The notes under the pieces were generated by a model. The model was not told the origin of the DNA and did no database searches. It was given only the letters and a program-made list of their open reading frames with translations. Below, in pieces: positions 36,959 through 48,600 of a DNA stretch of 64,000 nt. Every line of letters starts with the position of its first letter. Positions within the stretch are counted from its first letter, which is position 1. The translations under genes were made by a program, and so were the position numbers. Source of the DNA: Spironucleus salmonicida (taxonomy: Eukaryota; Fornicata; Diplomonadida; Hexamitidae). The stretch spans positions 132,001-196,000 of the forward strand of contig CM035323.1 of the NCBI GenBank assembly GCA_000497125.2, written 5' to 3'.

Positions 36959-38314
36959 TCACTCGTCTTTACCATCATTTGCTCCAATGTTAGCTTTCTC
37001 GCCACCGAAATCCCCTATGAAATTAGGTTCGTCCATTGCCGCAGCCTTTTCCACTCTTTCCTATTTAAGACGTGCCTTTTCACCTTCACTAGCACCCTCC
37101 ATTGCAAGTCCACCATGATATCCTGTTGTTTTCCCATAATTCTCTTCGCTTTGTGTGACGGCAATAGGGAGGTTGTTAAATGTACTACCTGTGTTAACGG
37201 CTGGAGCACAATTTAGGGATTTTAATTATTCATGGACAATCTTTAATTTTTCTTCAAGATCACGCTATGTATTTTAGTTTTCCATATTAGTTTTCATAAT
37301 TTATAGAGTAAAATCAGGCCCATAATATTCGTAAAATGCGTTTTTCGGAATTTGTGAGTTAAGTTCTACCCCACATGCTAATGCAGTTTCATATGTCCAA
37401 CAACGTGCAACATTACGAAGAGTATAACCTCCACCACCAAGTATAATTGTAGGAAGATTAAATGTTTTAACGAATTCTAAACAAGCACCATGCCCACGAA
37501 GTGTTAAATTAAATGAGCCTAAGCGATCACCAGCTAAAGAATCCGCGCCGCATTAAAGGACAACTGCTTCGGGTCTATAAAATTACATAACATCAGTTAA
37601 AACTGGTTTAAAAATGCTTAAGAATGAGTCATCATCAATTGCATCATCTAAAGGAACGTTGACTGCGTATCCAGCACCTCCATCGGCACCTTTGTCAGAT
37701 AATGCGCCTGTACCTGGGAAAAAGTCCTTTCCATATTTATGGAAACTAAGAGTGAGAACCCTATTAGTAGTATAAAAAGCTTCCTCAACACCGTCTCCAT
37801 GATGTATATCAATATCAATATACAAAACTCGTTTATATACCTTTAAGAGCTCGATAATGCTAATAACTATATCATTAACATAACAAAAACCACTCGCTTC
37901 TGCTGTCTTTGCATGATGTAAACCACCCATATAGCTAATTGAAATATCACTAAGACCTGCTATAAGATGACTAGCACACGCTAAAGAGCCTCCAGCTGCA
38001 GTAGAAATATAGTTATAAATTGAAGGGAAAATAGGACAATCATCACCAACACAAAATCGCTAACAGTCTTTAGCAAATTTATGAGTTGTTTCTGGTGTAA
38101 CAGATTTTAAAAACCTAACATACTCAGGAGCATGGAATAATGATAATTCTTCAAATCTAGCATCTCGTGGAGTGAAAAAGTTTAAATTTTCATCTAATCC
38201 ATATGCTAAAATTAATTCTTAAACCATTGCTGCTCTAAAAGGCTTCATAGGATGATTAAGTCCAAAATAGTAAGTTCCAAATGAAGGATTATAAAAATAT
38301 GAAACTCGAGGCAT
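36959..38314 (-). CDS. Class I (RPD3-type) histone deacetylase
   Basis: A 451-residue protein, ATG 38,314 to TGA 36,959-36,961. It removes acetyl groups from histone lysines. Landmarks: [14 protein letters not shown] (residues about 14-27), [19 protein letters not shown] with His133/His134, [17 protein letters not shown] with zinc ligands Asp169/His171, [28 protein letters not shown] with the second Asp ligand, and [14 protein letters not shown]. The Gln of LQCGADS, nearly invariant in the family, is encoded by TAA (about 37,552-37,554). Further TAA/TAG codons encode Gln in AMVQELI, KDCQRF and DVMQFYRPEA. The charged C-terminal extension ends near [12 protein letters not shown]. Confidence 0.97.
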
Positions 38315-38393
38315 CCAATAAGGAATGGAGGCAGATAATGGAGTGGACAAATAATAATGTTATTATATCCTAAATATATATTAATTACAAAAA

Positions 38394-38789
38394 TCACTTA
38401 TTAAGAAATATCTTGTCGTCAAAAAGTAAAATATTATCTATATATGAGATTTTTTCGCCGTTTGTCTGCTATCTCCATTTTTTATAAGCTACTTCTACAC
38501 TATGTGATGACTCTTTTAACTATTTTTTATAATATGCACAATGATCATCAGGATTCTCCTGCAGACCATAATATTTCATCAAATCCTTAGAAGCAATTAT
38601 TTATTTGCTATTATAGATAGTTTTTGATAACTTAAAAGAAATATTTTTTTTAATTGAACTCTAAATGGGTTTATTTTCTATATTATCCCCTATGGTCTAT
38701 ATTTTCTCTTCTACAGTCTTTAATTTTGGCTTGCTAGAGTCATTGTAAAATTAAAGAATTTTCTCTGTTCTAGATAATCTTTTTTTCAT
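38394..38789 (-). CDS. Small basic protein, unknown
   Basis: A 131-residue, Lys-rich protein from ATG 38,789 to TGA 38,394-38,396, with TAA/TAG as Gln. The C-terminal half (KDLMKYYGLQENPDDHCAYY, then VAYKKWRQQTNGEKISY) is helical and vaguely HMG-box-like in spacing, but I would not assign it. It lies 79 bp upstream of HDAC on the same strand, and its start faces the coiled-coil gene start across 114 bp. Confidence 0.6.
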
Positions 38790-38903
38790 TTAGGTATGAT
38801 ATTATTTTATCTATATTATTTTTAAATTTTGATTTTTAAATTTTGTAATAAAATAATATATATTAAATACTAACTATTTGATAACGCGCTTTCCACATTT
38901 AAG

Positions 38904-40151
38904 ATGAAGTTCTTTACATAAGAAGATTTGCTGGCAGCAACTTTCAAGCAAGATAGATTGCTAGTGTAAGCACACGAGTAAATCAAGTAATAAAAGACCC
39001 TCATTCAGTAAAAGGACTTAAGTATTTGTAAACTAGAAAATCAACTGGAGATCAGCCAAAAACAGCTTAAAATCGTGGAGTCAACATAATTCTAGTATTT
39101 CTAGAACAATAACTTGTTATTGAAAAAGCTATCACTCTATCAAAATTCTACAGCTGAATCAATCATTTCGGATAATATTGCCCTCAAAAAAGAAATTAGG
39201 GGACTTTATTCAATCATAAGAAACAGCCGAAAATGGCAAAAATAGCATGGAATTACTGAGCTCAAAGAGCTGATTTACCTTTAACAGCAATAAATCAACC
39301 AGATGAGCGGAGAGAGTGTTTAGCAGTAATAAATTACTATTAAAAACTTAGACGCTTACTAACAGGCCGAATCTATTAATTAGTAGCTGAGCAAGCGAAT
39401 TTGCACCGAAAACAGCATTTCTGAGCAAGACAATCACACCTCAGAGCAGTCAATTTTGGAAACTAGCTTCAGAGATAACGAAAGTCTGCAGAGCTAAGTC
39501 AACTGGCTCTAAAGAGAAAATGCGTCAATTTTGTCGAAATACGAGTCGTTAGTTGCCAAATACGAAGACGTTTTGCACTCTCTAGCACTGGCCAGAGACG
39601 GGAAAAAGAGCCAAATATTTGAAGATGCCTCAGAACCCCTCAGCGCAGACGGTGCGCAGACCGTGGTTTTGCAGCACCAGATCACGGAATTTCAAGAAAA
39701 CTACATCGCCCACGACGCGTTCCAGACGGCCTGCGCGCCCAAAATCGAGCAGGAAACGCCAGAAACGCAGCAAATTCTCGGCGAAACTGCGCCTGCAGGC
39801 GCCTAGCGATTTTCCGAGGCCGCGGAGTCGGCGCGAAGCTCAGACGCGCAGGGCGGCGATGCGCCGCTGCAGCGCAAACTAGCGCTGACGAGTCAGCAGC
39901 TCGAGCGGTACCACGCGGTCGTCGTGGCGCAGAAGCGGGAAGCCGTGGCTCACACGCAGACCATCAGCGCCCAGAGGGCCGAAATCAACTAGCTGGAGCT
40001 CAAAGTCGTCGATCTGGAGTTCGCGATCGCGCAAACGGCCCAGGAGGCCGAGATCTGGGGGTAGAGTAGCCAGAACGCTGTAGAAATCACCAACAGGCTA
40101 CTCCAGAGCACGGAGGTGCTTAGAAAGAGCCTTTGCAGCGACGAGGACTGA
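38904..40151 (+). CDS. Coiled-coil protein with two-part base composition
   Basis: A 415-residue protein, ATG 38,904 to TGA 40,149-40,151, in one frame. Almost the whole length is predicted-type coiled coil rich in Gln, Glu, Ser and Leu. In the first about 210 codons the DNA is AT-rich and most Gln codons are TAA/TAG. In the last about 200 codons the DNA is GC-rich and Gln is mostly CAG with only isolated TAG. No family recognised. A cytoskeletal or basal-body role is plausible from the coiled coil and neighbours, but this is inference. The stop converges on the HTH gene with 66 bp between. Confidence 0.85.
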
Positions 40152-40217
40152 ACTTGTTTTTCACTTCGCAGGCGGATACGGCATAACCCCGGCAGTTGCA
40201 ATTGAAGCTCACTCAAA

Positions 40218-40775
40218 TCAGTCCAGCTGGATGCTGAAGTCGCTGCTCATCTCCAGGGTGAAATTCGCCTGTCCGTGCGATCTGAAGCTGCCAATGACCG
40301 TTTCGCTCTCCCACTTCTGGTACCTATCCTGGATAGGCGATGGGAGCATAGTTGGCTTCATCTGGATGTAGGAGGGCACCAGTGCGTGTTTCAGGGCCCT
40401 GCGCTGGTGCATTTTCCTCGCATTTTGAATGGCCACATTGAAGACCTGACAGTTGTATTCCCTGGACAGCAGCTCCTGAATGTCGTCTTTCTGGGTATGG
40501 AGGCCCACCTGGGTCTTGATGATGTCCATGTCATCCGCGGTAATCCGGTCAGCCAACTTGCGAACAAATGTCTCGCGGAACCAGTGGTACAACTTGCTTT
40601 TGCTGACGTGCAGCTCGTCCGACACCGTCTTCCACTCGACACCAAAGGCAGCGATCTGGTCAATTAGCAGCTGGTGATTAGCAGCCAATTCCGCGTATGA
40701 GTAATTCGAAAAAGATGCTAGGTACTTTGATAGAACTTCTACAGCAGCAGACTTGTTGATGCTATTTGTTACCAT
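40218..40775 (-). CDS. Putative helix-turn-helix DNA-binding protein
   Basis: A 185-residue protein, chosen start ATG 40,775 (MVTNSINKSAAVEVL), stop TGA 40,218-40,220. An upstream in-frame ATG near 40,871 would add about 32 residues that look like untranslated AT-rich sequence. The segment VEWKTVSDELHVSKSKLYHW at about residues 45-64 has the spacing of a Myb/homeodomain-like tri-helical DNA-binding domain, followed by FRETFVRKLADRITADD. The C-terminus has Pro and aromatic residues (QDRYQKWESETVIG). All Gln codons are CAA/CAG, unlike its neighbours. Probably nuclear; target unknown. Confidence 0.7.
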   Translation of the reverse strand: MVTNSINKSAAVEVLSKYLASFSNYSYAELAANHQLLIDQIAAFGVEWKTVSDELHVSKSKLYHWFRETFVRKLADRITADDMDIIKTQVGLHTQKDDIQELLSREYNCQVFNVAIQNARKMHQRRALKHALVPSYIQMKPTMLPSPIQDRYQKWESETVIGSFRSHGQANFTLEMSSDFSIQLD

Positions 40776-41830
40776 TTTTAGATTACAGGAAAATCGCAAA
40801 TATAATACTTTTTGGATCTTCGAGTGGCAAAGTCGAAGAGGAATTATAATTGTTTTCATATAATTAAATAACAAGCATGTTAAAAATATTTTATTCTAAG
40901 AACTTACTATTCAGATTAAAATGTTATTTGAATGCTATATCGTTATTGTTCGAAATTACTTTTTAGAAACTTAAATAATACTTATGGATTAAAATATATA
41001 ATTAGGATTGATATTATTTTGTGTTAAGATTAAATACTGTAGACCTAGTCTAATGGAATTATCCGGAATTTCCTTCCAATTCCAGTTTTGTGGTTATAAT
41101 GATTCTTTATTCTAATTCACATATAAAAGGATATCAGAATACTATTTGTATATTTTCGTTATTAGGGAATAAAGTTTAATGCTAAATATCATATTTTAGT
41201 ATACAATTTTTGAAATTATACTATATGCTTAAAATAAATATGAATGATGTAGTTATATAATCTGCACAAGTAAAATTCGATAATATACAATTAATTAATA
41301 TCTAAATATTGATATTATAGGTAAGGCACCATTCTAATGACAATTACCCAACAAACTATTAAAGCTATACCTAATAATAAGTTTTAGCTATTGGGTTTCT
41401 CTATAAATATTAATAAAAGTCCTAATTAATAAATAGTTTATAATTTTACTGTATAATATTCACTGATAAATATATTCGAAATAACTTATTATTATTCGCT
41501 GTAGGTTAGTTGAATATTAATTATACGAATTTCTTTATAATTATAATATATGTGATAAAATGGTTGAAAATAAAAAACTATTTATATTTTAAAACTATTT
41601 TATGTATTATTGATTAATTTGTAATTGATAGTTTAAACAAATATTAATGATACCTCATTTATAATATACTTTTATATTGAGATTATAAACGATTTATTAT
41701 TTGTAAATACAACCAAAAATGTTTATTGCGAAATATCTTGAATTTGCTTAGAAATTAGTGAAAAAACATAATACATTATAAGTTATAATGTTATGAATAA
41801 TATAACAGTTGTTATCAATTATCAGAAAAA
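40776..41830. other. AT-rich intergenic spacer
   Basis: About 1.05 kb, very AT-rich, between the HTH gene start and the inner right junction. Nothing recognised beyond low-complexity A/T runs. Confidence 0.5.
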
Positions 41831-42007
41831 ATGCTTGTTATTTTATCTTTATCATGCTACCAGCCCAATTCCCCTATTATTTACAATCATGTAACCTATT
41901 AATGTGTATTATTAGCGTTCTACTTGACACCGGACGACGCAAGGGCTTTTTAATTTCGCGAGCGAAATGGAAGGGCAAAACGAAAATTTGGAAGGGGCAA
42001 TAATTGA
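41831..42007 (+). pseudogene. Diverged surface-protein family 5' fragment fused to kinesin sequence (copy 5)
   Basis: Frame from ATG 41,831 to TGA 42,005-42,007. The first 41 residues (to about 41,954) match the complete family member but are clearly diverged: MLVILSLSCYQPNSPIIYN against MLVVLSLTCYQPNSTFTYN, and LTPDDARAFQ against LAPDDSRAFQ. At 41,952 the sequence switches to kinesin 3' sequence in a different frame, and the frame ends soon after. The junction is exactly the inner edge of the right palindrome arm. It is more diverged than copies 1-3, so it is an older paralogue. Confidence 0.8.
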
Positions 42008-42156
42008 TTATGAGCGTATAAAAATCATAGTCGAGTAATTTGTGCCGTAGAAATTTTTGGACGCGATTTTGGACGCGGCGAAGTGGGACGAGGCGGAGGG
42101 AGTCTGGGTGATTCCTGGCGCGGAGTGGGCCGGGAACCATGTCAGGGGCGTGTGAG
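41952..42156 (+). pseudogene. Kinesin-2 3' fragment
   Basis: Copies the last about 68 codons of the kinesin gene (from within [13 protein letters not shown] to the TGA after NHVRGV) in inverted orientation, with no motor domain. It was carried with the arm duplication. It shows that the intact kinesin gene straddles the left inner junction, so the left side is the original arrangement there. Confidence 0.9.
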
Positions 42157-42289
42157 GGGTTTTTGCGGTTTCTAGGGGGAGTTCGCGGAGAGGAATTAGT
42201 ATATCAATATATAACATAATAATAATAATACTACAGGTTTGAAATTTAGTATTTATATTATATTGTTATAAAAGGATAAAATTCTAAAA

Positions 42290-42685
42290 ATGGGCGCCTT
42301 GGCTTCACAAGCAGCGCGCAGTGCCGCCTCTGTATCAGAGGAGTTTAGACGGATTAATGCGGTGTCTCTGCCGTTTCTTGTTTGTGTGGAATCTGGTCAC
42401 GGTACAATACGCCGAAACTCTGGGCTTCTGCGGTTATCTCAAGAGTGCCGTAACTCGAGGAATGGTCAGTGGTATGCGGTGCTTTTGGCATTATAGGCTG
42501 GTTTACGGTGTCTGGGAAGTAGTTTATATGTAAAGCTGCACCGCATTCTAGCGTTAGGCCGAGCTGCTGCGGAGCCTTAACGAATGGAATAAAATAATAT
42601 ACAATTGCAGTTGATCATTTCTACCTCTTCTTAGCTGACTTCCTAACTTCAGACTCATATATTCTTAACATAGATTTAGGGGTGA
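42290..42685 (+). CDS. Hypothetical 131-residue protein with MGALASQ start (right copy)
   Basis: Inverted copy of 30,591-30,986, with the same start, frame and TGA (42,683-42,685), and the same 71-bp tail-to-tail overlap with the giant repeat gene. See the left copy for motif notes. Confidence 0.5.
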
Positions 42686-45600
42686 CGACGTCTGACTAAA
42701 AAAGAATAATATCTGACTAGATAACACCCACCTGAGCAATCGACTTAGAAAAGTTTTTAGCTTTTAATGTCAGTCCTATCTCACTATGAGAGCCAGAGTC
42801 GAACATCATGTAGTATACACCATCCTACTAGTCCATAATTCCCTCCAAGCCTGTGAAACCGTGAAAAGTGATTAAGAAGTCCGGATGCTTTTAGTCGATA
42901 GTTTAAAATTTTCTAAATAACTCTTATTTGTCTATTGAGATAGCGCAGATTAGAGTTTTACAGCTAGCAGTGGTTTTCAATGATTAAAATACAAGATTCG
43001 AATAATTCAAGCCATACTTCAATATTGATTACTAAAATTCACTAAAAGTAATGTCATCATAAATAAAATCATCAAATGGCTGTTATAAGCAAACAAAGTC
43101 TGCATTTTTGCATATCGACTTCATCAACTCTAATGAAGCCGCTTATGGAAGATCACTTCCAACAATATTGAAATAAATGGAATAAAGATTTTGTGCTTTA
43201 AATATTTTCGATAAATCAGATATGGTTTCATGATTTCCTACTATTGTATACAAAAATAATAATAAAGAGTTTATTTCTGTTAAATACGGCAGGTTTTACA
43301 TAACTAATAACTAATTAATATCGTCGCTGCTAATATTTTTAATAAACTTGCTAAAGTTTATTTATATTTTGTAATAAAATAACACTAAATAGTTTAAATT
43401 AATGTAGCCAGATGAAGTAGTTAATATTTTAAACTCATCATATTAAACAAAATTAATATTATACTGAATATTTTTGTCTAGTTTAACAATATCAAAATAC
43501 TATCCAAAGCAATTTGATTTATTAACTGAAAACAAAGTCTAGTTATTAACATTAACTTACTTTAAATTATTAAACGCTATTTTTTGGTTTTTCATACACA
43601 ACCACAGTTAAGGAGAAATAAAAGGCAGATATAATTATTTTTCTAATGCTTTTTCAGGGCATTGGATATTGTAATAGTCCAAAAAAGTAACAGCTGCCAT
43701 AACTTATACTTTATTAATCAACCCTTTGTCATTATCCAATGCAATAGTTACCTGTTAACTTTTGAATATTTACTTTAATAGTGATACATGTGGTTACGGG
43801 ATTCCAATAATTCTACTATGCTAATAAGACCTTACATCAGAACTTGATTCTATGTTTTGCTGTATGTTGTTCCTTTTAATGAAATTAAATATAGACATAT
43901 CAGTTCCCGCATATATACATTAGGTTTTGATATTATAACTTTTTATGTGGCTTTAGACTCGTTCAATATAGTAATTAATACTTCGCCAAAAAGTTGATTC
44001 AATAGCTCTTAAATTGTATAACTCTTAGATAAATACTAATAAGCCATTACTATTTGACGAACCTTAGGTTATTGTATTATAATATTTCTAAACTTAATCT
44101 AATCCCCTTGGATTATCTATTATTGGAGAATTCATCATTATTAAAGTTAAATATTCGATTGGTTTATATAACTTAGCACACTGTGTATATTTCTCAAAAA
44201 CAAGATCTTAATTATATGATCTCCTCCTATTCTGCTAAACTAAAACTTCGTCCACTAATAGTAATAGATTATCGTTTATTTACACTTTTTAAGGAGAATT
44301 ATCCTGTTACTTGTACTTCTAGGGTAAATGCTAAACTAAATTTGAAGCATATGTCGCAAATTAATCGGAAACACGGTTCATTTACAGTAACAGTTAGCAC
44401 AATGTAGATAGCTTCTGGTCCTTCCAGGCCTCATCTGCCTCTTAGCACAGAATTTCCTACGCCTCTATACTATTGATGGCGTCAGTACCTTCTTTCGGGA
44501 GAGTTCCTTTTCTGGCGGCTATGAACTCGTTAATGTAAACAACTACAATGTTAATAACCTTAACCGTCTCCTTCTGCAATGAGCGTATGGGCACGAGATA
44601 GGTGGCGTCAATATTAGACAACATGCGCGAAAAGTCTAGAATTATTTCATTGTGCTTGCACACTTAGCGCTCGACCACCTGCAAATCCTATTATAATTTC
44701 TCGGTAGCAAATTCCGGATATAGGTTTAACAAAACCTTCATCAGGTCAAACAGCGAAGAAAGCTTCTGGTCCTTCCAGGCCTCATCTGCATTTTGACACA
44801 GAATTTCCTACGCCTCTACGTTATTGATGGCGTCTTTAACTTCTTTCGGGAGACTTTCTTTTCTGGCGGCTATGAACTCGTTAATGTAAATAACTACACT
44901 GCTAATAACCTTAACCGTCTCCTTCTGCAATGAGCGTATGGGCACGAGATAGGTGGCGTCAATATTAGACAACATGCGCGAAAAGTCTAGAATTATTTCA
45001 TTGTGCTTGCACACTTAGCGCTCGACCACCTGCAAATCCTATTATAATTTCTCGGTAGCAAATTCCGGATATAGGTTTAACAAAACCTTCATCAGGTCAA
45101 ACAGCGAAGAAAGCTTCTGGTCCTTCCAGGCCTCATCTGCCGCTTAGCACAGAATTTCCTACGCCTCTACGTTATTGATGGCGTCTTTAACTTCTCTCAG
45201 CATAGATGGTTTTCTGGCGGCTATGAACTCGTTAATATAAGTAACTACACTGCTAATAACCTCAATGGTCTCCTTCGTCTAAAACTTTATTAGATCATTA
45301 GCATGAAACGTCCCAATATTGTTTAGATATGTGATAACATCTACATTGTAAACTTTATTGTGAATATCCCTAAAAATTATTTACAGGTCTGTTTTTAGTT
45401 TCTCATCAATAAAATCTGGGTAAAATTTTTACAAAACCTTCATCAGGTCAAACAGCGAAGAAAGCTTCTGGTCCTTCCAATAAGTAAAATTGCCCAATTT
45501 ATTTCCTTAAAAATTCTATTATTTTACTTTTAACTTCTATCTTACAAATAAAAACGAAATAATTATCAAATAATACTTAGCAAATAGTGCTATTAACTTG

Positions 45601-48600
45601 GAAAAAATATTTGAATATTTAAATAACTAATTTTTTTATACATTCAATAAAATTTCCTACGCCTCTACGTTATTGATGGCGTCTTTAACTTCTTTCGGGA
45701 GACTTTCTTTTCTGGCGGCTATGAACTCGTTAATGTAAATAACTACACTGCTAATAACCTTAACCGTCTCCTTCTGCAATGAGCGTATGGGCACGAGATA
45801 GGTGGCGCCAATATTAGACAGCATGCGCGAAAAGTCTAGAATTATTTCATTGTGCTTGCACACTTAGCGCTCGACCACCTGCAAATCCTATTATAATTTC
45901 TCGGTAGCAAATTCCGGATATAGGTTTAACAAAACCTTCATCAGGTCAAACAGCGAAGAAAGCTTCTGGTCCTTCCAGGCCTCATCTGCATTTTGACACA
46001 GAATTTCCTACGCCTCTACGTTATTGATGGCGTCTTTAACTTCTTTCGGGAGACTTTCTTTTCTGGCGGCTATGAACTCGTTAATGTAAACAACTACAAT
46101 GTTAATAACCTTAACCGTCTCCTTCTGCAATGAGCGTATGGGCACGAGATAGGTGGCGTCAATATTAGACAACATGCGCGAAAAGTCTAGAATTATTTCA
46201 TTGTGCTTGCACACTTAGCGCTCGACCACCTGCAAATCCTATTATAATTTCTCGGTAGCAAATTCCGGATATAGGTTTAACAAAACCTTCATCAGGTCAA
46301 ACAGCGAAGAAAGCTTCTGGTCCTTCCAGGCCTCATCTGCATTTTGACACAGAATTTCCTACGCCTCTACGTTATTGATGGCGTCTTTAACTTCTCTCAG
46401 CATAGATGGTTTTCTGGCGGCTATGAACTCGTTAATATAAGTAACTACACTGCTAATAACCTCAATGGTCTCCTTCGTCTAAAACTTTATTAGATCATTA
46501 GCATGAAACGTCCCAATATTGTTTAGATATGTGATAACATCTACATTGTAAACTTTATTGTGAATATCCCTAAAAATTATTTACAGGTCTGTTTTTAGTT
46601 TCTCATCAATAAAATCTGGGTAAAATTTTTACAAAACCTTCATCAGGTCAAACAGCGAAGAAAGCTTCTGGTCCTTCCAATAAGTAAAATTGCCCAATTT
46701 ATTTCCTTAAAAATTCTATTATTTTACTTTTAACTTCTATCTTACAAATAAAAACGAAATAATTATCAAATAATACTTAGCAAATAGTGCTATTAACTTG
46801 GAAAAAATATTTGAATATTTAAATAACTAATTTTTTTATACATTCAATAAAATTTCCTACGCCTCTACGTTATTGATGGCGTCTTTAACTTCTTTCGGGA
46901 GACTTTCTTTTCTGGCGGCTATGAACTCGTTAATGTAAATAACTACACTGCTAATAACCTTAACCGTCTCCTTCTGCAATGAGCGTATGGGCACGAGATA
47001 GGTGGCGTCAATATTAGACAACATGCGCGAAAAGTCTAGAATTATTTCATTGTGCTTGCACACTTAGCGCTCGACCACCTGCAAATCCTATTATAATTTC
47101 TCGGTAGCAAATTCCGGATATAGGTTTAACAAAACCTTCATCAGGTCAAACAGCGAAGAAAGCTTCTGGTCCTTCCAGGCCTCATCTGCATTTTGACACA
47201 GAATTTCCTACGCCTCTACGTTATTGATGGCGTCTTTAACTTCTTTCGGGAGACTTTCTTTTCTGGCGGCTATGAACTCGTTAATGTAAATAACTACACT
47301 GCTAATAACCTTAACCGTCTCCTTCTGCAATGAGCGTATGGGCACGAGATAGGTGGCGTCAATATTAGACAACATGCGCGAAAAGTCTAGAATTATTTCA
47401 TTGTGCTTGCACACTTAGCGCTCGACCACCTGCAAATCCTATTATAATTTCTCGGTAGCAAATTCCGGATATAGGTTTAACAAAACCTTCATCAGGTCAA
47501 ACAGCGAGGAAAGCTTCTGGTCCTTCCAGGCCTCATCTGCCTCTTAGCACAGAATTTCCTACGCCTCTACGTTATTGATGGCGTCTTTAACTTCTCTCAG
47601 CATAGATGGTTTTCTGGCAGATATGAACTCGTTAATGTAAGCAACCATATTATTAACTAAAGCAATTATTTTAACCTTTTAGAATTTAATTAAGTCAGTT
47701 TCCGAGGTCTTTTCAATCCTTTATAGGCAAATAGCAACATTTAGATTAAGTGATATCCTGCAACATGCTTAAAAATCTTCTTAAATCTTTATAACGAATT
47801 ATTCTTTGATAAATGTTGGAGATAAAATCAATAACGATTTAAGTAGTTCAATCAGTATGCTTATTTAATCTTTAGTTAATCCTGCTCCTTGTGTTATACC
47901 CAAAATACTTTAGTATTTAGTGTAATTTTACAATTATTAATAGCTTCTGGTATGATCAGGTGTCATTACTTAAATAAAATTTTCGCAATTTTTGATAATA
48001 GACTCTAAATATTATTAGCTAAGTATGCTAAACTGCTAACACATATTTGGATCTTTCAAATAAAAATACAACTCATTTTACCAATTTTCTTAAGGACAAA
48101 TTAATAAATACTATGCATGAATATATTTTTCTAATCCTTTTATTTAGTCTTCTTCAAAGTAATCCACAAAAAATACATTATTATATGTTAATAAAATCAG
48201 CTAAATCTCTTAGCGTTTTTTAGTTTCTTCAACAAATAACTAGTTATATAATGACGTGTGATTCCGTCGTAAGGGGTAAAGCACATTCTCATTAAATATA
48301 TAGTTATCCATAACTTTATTCAGTAAAGAATTATGGGTTTATGAATTAACATAGGTATCATATAATGTGATGTCTTTATCTGCTTCAATGTGTAATAATA
48401 CTATATCGGATGCATAATTAAAAATTTTTTTGTTATTTAATGAGTATTTTTAATAGAACTATTAAAAATTAATATATTTCAAATCAAAAAATAACTACCT
48501 GAAACTAAGTAATGGGCTTTTTCGCTACAATATTTCTTAATTCTAAATATATTTCTAGGAAATTTCTTCTAATATTTTCTCATATATTTTATTATACTTT

